Assembly: GCF_014489535.1 (NCBI RefSeq)
Contig: NZ_CP060783.1
Coordinates: forward strand, 62,001 to 126,000
Direction of reading: 5' to 3'
DNA: 64,000 nt
From: Diaphorobacter aerolatus
Lineage (GTDB): Bacteria; Pseudomonadota; Gammaproteobacteria; Burkholderiales; Burkholderiaceae_C
Under the pieces are notes generated by a model that was not told the origin of the DNA, did no database searches, and saw only the letters and a program-made list of their open reading frames with translations. Positions 60,339 to 64,000 of the stretch are shown one piece after another (position 1 is the first letter of the stretch; every line of letters begins with the position of its first letter). Both the position numbers and the translations under genes were made by a program.

Positions 60339-62420
60339 ATGCATGAAGTCACCACCGAAGTAACCGAAGGCGAGTTCGTCTCGTTTCCGGGATCGCCTTT
60401 TCAGCTCTTCCAGCCGTACCCGCCGGCTGGCGATCAGCCCGGGGCGATTGCCAAGCTGGTCGAGGGCGTGAACGATGGCGAATCGTTCCAGACCTTGCTG
60501 GGCGTGACCGGTTCCGGCAAGACCTTCACCATGGCCAACGTGATTGCGCGCCTTGGGCGTCCCGCTATCGTGTTCGCGCCCAACAAGACGCTGGCGGCGC
60601 AGCTCTACAGTGAATTCCGCGAGTTCTTTCCCAAGAATGCGGTTGAGTATTTCGTGAGCTATTACGACTATTACCAGCCCGAAGCCTATGTGCCGCAGCG
60701 CGACCTGTTCATCGAGAAGGACAGCGCGATCAACGAGCATATCGAGCAGATGCGCCTGTCGTGCACCAAGAGCCTGCTGGAGCGCCGCGATGTGGTGATC
60801 GTGGCGACGGTATCGGCCATCTACGGTATCGGCGAGCCGTCGAGCTACCACCGCATGGTGATGACGCTGCGCGCGGGCGACAAGCTGAGCCAGCGCGACG
60901 CGATTGCCCAGTTGATCCGCATGCAGTACCAGCGCAACGAGCAGGACTTCAGCCGCGGCAAGTTCCGCGTGCGCGGCGACACGATCGACGTGTTTCCGGC
61001 GGAACACTCGGAGCTTGCGATCCGCATCGAACTGTTTGACGACGAGGTCGACAGCCTGCAACTCTTTGATCCGCTCACCGGACGTGTGATGCAGAAGATT
61101 CCGCGCTTCACGGTCTACCCGAGCAGCCATTACGTAACGCCGCGCGACAAGGTGCTGGCCGCCGTCGAAACGATCAAGGAAGAATTGGACGAGCGACTCA
61201 AATTCTTCGTCAAGGAAGGCAAGCTGGTTGAAGCTCAGCGCCTCGAGCAGCGCACGCGCTTTGATCTGGAGATGTTGAGCGAAATAGGGCACTGCAAGGG
61301 CATCGAGAACTACACGCGCCACCTGTCGGGCTCCATGCCTGGCGATCCGCCGAGCACGCTCACCGACTATCTGTCCAAGGACGCGCTGATGTTTCTCGAC
61401 GAGAGCCATCAGATGATCGGCCAGCTCAACGCCATGTACAACGGCGACCGCGCGCGCAAGACGACCCTCGTGGAATACGGCTTTCGCCTGCCTTCGGCGC
61501 TCGACAACCGGCCACTCAAGTTCGAGGAGTTCGAGCAGCGCATGCGCCAGGCCGTATTCGTCTCGGCCACGCCAGCCGACTATGAAAAGCAGCATGCGGG
61601 CCAGGTGGTCGAGCAGCTTGTGCGCCCGACCGGCCTGGTCGATCCGCTCGTCGAAGTGCGTCCCGCCACGCACCAGGTCGACGATGTGCTGCAGGAAATA
61701 CGCATTCGGGTTGAAAAGCATCAACGCGTACTCATTACCACGCTGACCAAGCGCATGGCCGAGCAGCTCACCGAATATCTTTCCGACAATGGCGTGAAGG
61801 TGCGCTACCTGCACTCGGATGTTGACACCGTCGAGCGCGTGGAAATCATCCGTGACCTGCGGCTTGGCGCGTTCGACGTGCTGGTGGGCATCAATCTGCT
61901 GCGCGAGGGGCTGGACATTCCCGAGGTCTCTCTGGTCGCGATCCTCGATGCGGACAAGGAAGGCTTTCTGCGCGCCGAACGCAGTTTGATCCAGACCATT
62001 GGCCGCGCGGCGCGAAATGCCGAGGGCAAAGCCATCCTGTACGGGGACCGGATCACCGAATCGATGAAAAAAGCCATCGGGGAGACGGAACGTCGGCGCG
62101 CAAAACAGATCGCATACAACGAGTCTCACGGAATCACGCCGCGAAGCATTGTCAAGCAGGTGAAAGACCTGATTGATGGTGTCTACAGTGAAAAGGCGGG
62201 CCAGGACAAGGAACGCATGCAGCAACAGGCGGCACGCGAGCTGGAACTGGAGGAAATGTCGGAAAAGGACATTGCGCGCGAGATCAAGCGTCTGGAGAAG
62301 GCCATGATGGATCACGCGCGCAATCTGGAATTCGAACAAGCCGCGAGGGTGCGCGACCAACTTTCACGACTCAAGGATCGTGTGTTCGGCGCCCATGGCG
62401 GCTCGGAGCGTCAGGCCTGA
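60339..62420 (+). CDS. uvrB: Excinuclease ABC subunit UvrB
   Basis: 693-residue helicase-like damage-verifying subunit of nucleotide excision repair. Walker [18 protein letters not shown], the beta-hairpin [34 protein letters not shown], helicase motif [21 protein letters not shown], and a C-terminal UVR coiled coil ([20 protein letters not shown]) that binds UvrA/UvrC. Complete and uninterrupted. No clear LexA box is visible in the upstream region. Confidence 0.96.
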   Translation: MHEVTTEVTEGEFVSFPGSPFQLFQPYPPAGDQPGAIAKLVEGVNDGESFQTLLGVTGSGKTFTMANVIARLGRPAIVFAPNKTLAAQLYSEFREFFPKNAVEYFVSYYDYYQPEAYVPQRDLFIEKDSAINEHIEQMRLSCTKSLLERRDVVIVATVSAIYGIGEPSSYHRMVMTLRAGDKLSQRDAIAQLIRMQYQRNEQDFSRGKFRVRGDTIDVFPAEHSELAIRIELFDDEVDSLQLFDPLTGRVMQKIPRFTVYPSSHYVTPRDKVLAAVETIKEELDERLKFFVKEGKLVEAQRLEQRTRFDLEMLSEIGHCKGIENYTRHLSGSMPGDPPSTLTDYLSKDALMFLDESHQMIGQLNAMYNGDRARKTTLVEYGFRLPSALDNRPLKFEEFEQRMRQAVFVSATPADYEKQHAGQVVEQLVRPTGLVDPLVEVRPATHQVDDVLQEIRIRVEKHQRVLITTLTKRMAEQLTEYLSDNGVKVRYLHSDVDTVERVEIIRDLRLGAFDVLVGINLLREGLDIPEVSLVAILDADKEGFLRAERSLIQTIGRAARNAEGKAILYGDRITESMKKAIGETERRRAKQIAYNESHGITPRSIVKQVKDLIDGVYSEKAGQDKERMQQQAARELELEEMSEKDIAREIKRLEKAMMDHARNLEFEQAARVRDQLSRLKDRVFGAHGGSERQA

Positions 62421-62522
62421 CGCGGTGATCGGCGAGATGGTGCCGGGCAGGCAACGATTGAACGGCACTGTTTCGGCGATAGATTTTGTTACCCGACAAA
62501 AATAATAGGGATTTGTGATATA

Positions 62523-62541
62523 CTTGGGCTAATTACTCAAG
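62523..62541. promoter_or_regulatory. Dyad upstream of iscR, possible IscR-binding site
   Basis: CTTGGGCTAATTACTCAAG is a dyad with CTTG/CAAG ends about 150 bp upstream of iscR, near a TATACT -10-like element. Iron-sulfur loaded IscR represses its own operon in other proteobacteria; the match to the known type 1 consensus is only partial. Confidence 0.45.
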
Positions 62542-62692
62542 AAAACAACCCCACAAAATTTAGGGCTCTGACGGGCGAACCATAGCGTTTCGCGGCGTCG
62601 GAGAGCGGGTGGAGACGGTAGTGCCCGGAGCGCCGACGAGGCCCCGAGGTGTTTCTCAAACGATTCAAGCCTGAACCTACAAGGAGCTTGCG

Positions 62693-63229
62693 ATGCGTCT
62701 CACAACCAAAGGCCGTTTTGCGGTCACAGCCATGATTGATCTGGCCCTGCGTCAGAACAATGGCCCCGTCACCCTGGCGGCGATCAGCCAGCGTCAGCAG
62801 ATTTCCCTGTCGTATCTGGAACAACTCTTCGGCAAGCTGCGTCGTCACGAGCTGGTCGAATCCACGCGCGGCCCGGGCGGCGGTTACACGCTGGCCCGCA
62901 AGGCTGGTGACATCACTGTTGCCGACATCATCGTGTCCGTTGATGAACCCATCGATGCCACGCAATGCGGCGGCAAGGAAAACTGCCTCGGCGAAGCCGG
63001 TCGCTGCATGACGCACGAACTGTGGGCCTCGCTGAATCAGCGCATGGTGGAGTTCCTCGACTCGGTCACGCTGCAAAAGCTCGTGGACGATCAACTCGCC
63101 AAGGGCGTGCAAATCGAAGACAAGCCGGTGGCTCGCCGCGCGATTTCGACGACTCCGGTGGTCAAGCCCATCCGCGTGAATGCACCGAACTCGGTGTTCG
63201 CGCTGGGCAACGTTTTCGCCAAGTCCTGA
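62693..63229 (+). CDS. iscR: Iron-sulfur cluster regulator IscR
   Basis: 178 residues, Rrf2 family. MRLTTKGRFAVTAMIDLALR starts the winged helix; ISQRQQISLSYLEQLFGKLR and VESTRGPGGGYTLARKAGDI complete it. The 2Fe-2S Cys ligands lie in CGGKENCLGEAGRCMTHELW (three Cys). ATG 62693 follows AAGGAG. It senses Fe-S status and controls the isc operon; iscS follows 122 bp later. Confidence 0.94.
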   Translation: MRLTTKGRFAVTAMIDLALRQNNGPVTLAAISQRQQISLSYLEQLFGKLRRHELVESTRGPGGGYTLARKAGDITVADIIVSVDEPIDATQCGGKENCLGEAGRCMTHELWASLNQRMVEFLDSVTLQKLVDDQLAKGVQIEDKPVARRAISTTPVVKPIRVNAPNSVFALGNVFAKS

Positions 63230-63350
63230 TCGGCGCGTGGCTGCGCTTGCCTGCCCACCGGGCGGCAGCGCCGCCGCCTGCATCGGTCATTTATTGAACC
63301 CTTTTCTGTCAACTGACATTCGCCAGCCAGATCGCTAAAGCGAGATAGCC

Positions 63351-64000
63351 ATGGACATGACTCCCCATTTCCCCATTTATCTGGATTACGGTGCGACCAC
63401 CCCTGTGGATCCCCGTGTTGTTGACGCGATGATTCCGTGGTTGCGCGAACACTTCGGCAACGCGGCCTCGCGCAGTCACGCGTGGGGCTGGGAGGCCGAA
63501 GAAATCATCGAGAAGTCGCGTGGCTACGTGGCCGACCTCATCGGTGCCGACCCGCGCGAAATCGTCTGGACCAGCGGCGCGACCGAGGCCATCAACCTCG
63601 CGCTGAAGGGCGCGGCGCAGTTCTACAAGGGCAAGGGCAAACACCTCATCACGCTGAAGACCGAGCACAAGGCCGTGCTGGACACGATGCGTGAACTCGA
63701 GCGCCAGGGCTTTGAGGTCACCTACCTCGACGTGAAGGAAGACGGTCTGCTCGACCTTGAAGCCTTCAAGGCCGCGATCCGTCCCGACACCATCCTCACG
63801 AGCGTGCTGTTCGTGAACAACGAGATCGGCGTGATTCAGGACATCCCTGCGATCGGCGCGATCTGCCGTGAGAAGGGCATCATTTTCCACGTCGATGCAG
63901 CGCAGGCCACGGGCCGTGTGGACATCGACATGACCAAGCTGCCGGTCGACCTGATGAGCATGACCGCGCACAAGACCTATGGTCCCAAGGGCGTGGGCGC
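63351..64000 (+). CDS. iscS: Cysteine desulfurase IscS (5' part; gene continues past window)
   Basis: About 216 codons visible. It starts [20 protein letters not shown] with GCGAGAT upstream; ATG 63357 is possible. Class V aminotransferase motifs are [53 protein letters not shown] and [16 protein letters not shown], ending just inside the PLP-Lys segment [13 protein letters not shown]. The active-site Cys loop lies beyond the window. It supplies sulfur for Fe-S cluster and tRNA thiolation. In operon with iscR. Confidence 0.94.
   Translation, partial: MDMTPHFPIYLDYGATTPVDPRVVDAMIPWLREHFGNAASRSHAWGWEAEEIIEKSRGYVADLIGADPREIVWTSGATEAINLALKGAAQFYKGKGKHLITLKTEHKAVLDTMRELERQGFEVTYLDVKEDGLLDLEAFKAAIRPDTILTSVLFVNNEIGVIQDIPAIGAICREKGIIFHVDAAQATGRVDIDMTKLPVDLMSMTAHKTYGPKGVG

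Noticed and set aside
59952..62360. An 802-codon minus-strand open frame opposite uvrB
   Set aside because: It is the antisense shadow of uvrB; no domain or start signal supports it.

Overview
This window looks like a betaproteobacterial chromosome of the order Burkholderiales, most likely family Comamonadaceae. The evidence is GC-rich coding sequence, Bug-type solute-binding proteins next to CoA-transferases and CoA-ester lyases, a periplasmic azurin, a divergent tyrB/uvrB pair followed by iscR-iscS, and the protein signatures generally. The genus cannot be fixed from sequence reading alone. No rRNA, tRNA or CRISPR was seen.

Layout. 1-6.8 kb (minus strand): a branched-chain-type ABC importer (livJHMGF) between an alpha/beta hydrolase with a small SCP2-like partner and an amidohydrolase, a catabolic operon for an unknown substrate. 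7-9.4 kb: ergothioneine genes egtD-egtB, convergent with metY. 10.9-17.2 kb: a DEDD exonuclease, a U32 peptidase, a NrtR-like Nudix regulator divergent from an ADP-ribosylglycohydrolase with two palindromes between them, and tadA that runs in frame into a dehalogenase-like domain lacking its nucleophile. 17.3-26 kb: an LD-carboxypeptidase, an MFS transporter with a WYL regulator, a LysR-controlled CoA-ester lyase/Bug/CoA-transferase cluster, YebC and a triple-HTH-repeat protein. 26.4-36.2 kb: a cyclase-FHA protein, DoxX, pirin, TrhO, a SulP transporter, a BON lipoprotein, MetC, a TesA/YbbA pair and SstT. 36.4-47.6 kb: a TetR regulator with tandem operators facing an HpaB-family gene, RlmB, a sirtuin, a ChrA pair, a FAH hydrolase, an SMR pump, a RibD-like reductase, HipBA, an Lpd-like flavoprotein and a YigZ protein. 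47.7-51.3 kb: azurin and a YgiQ radical-SAM protein.

51.3-58.3 kb is an AT-rich accessory island. It holds a truncated TpsB/CdiB-like transporter start and a tandem array of paralogous lipoproteins, four intact and three degraded plus a fragment. Each is preceded by the eroded 3' end of another gene whose TGA stop overlaps, or once overlapped, the lipoprotein ATG as ATGA. This is best explained as a decayed two-partner or contact-dependent toxin locus with an orphan toxin/immunity cassette array. From 58.3 kb the core genome resumes: a DUF1294 protein, tyrB with a clear terminator, uvrB, iscR and the start of iscS.

Caveat: about twenty genes, most of them housekeeping-type, carry a single-base frameshift. 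Nearly all are repaired by adding one base to a short G or C run. This strongly suggests sequence error rather than gene decay. I treat those genes as intact loci and give the approximate break positions.
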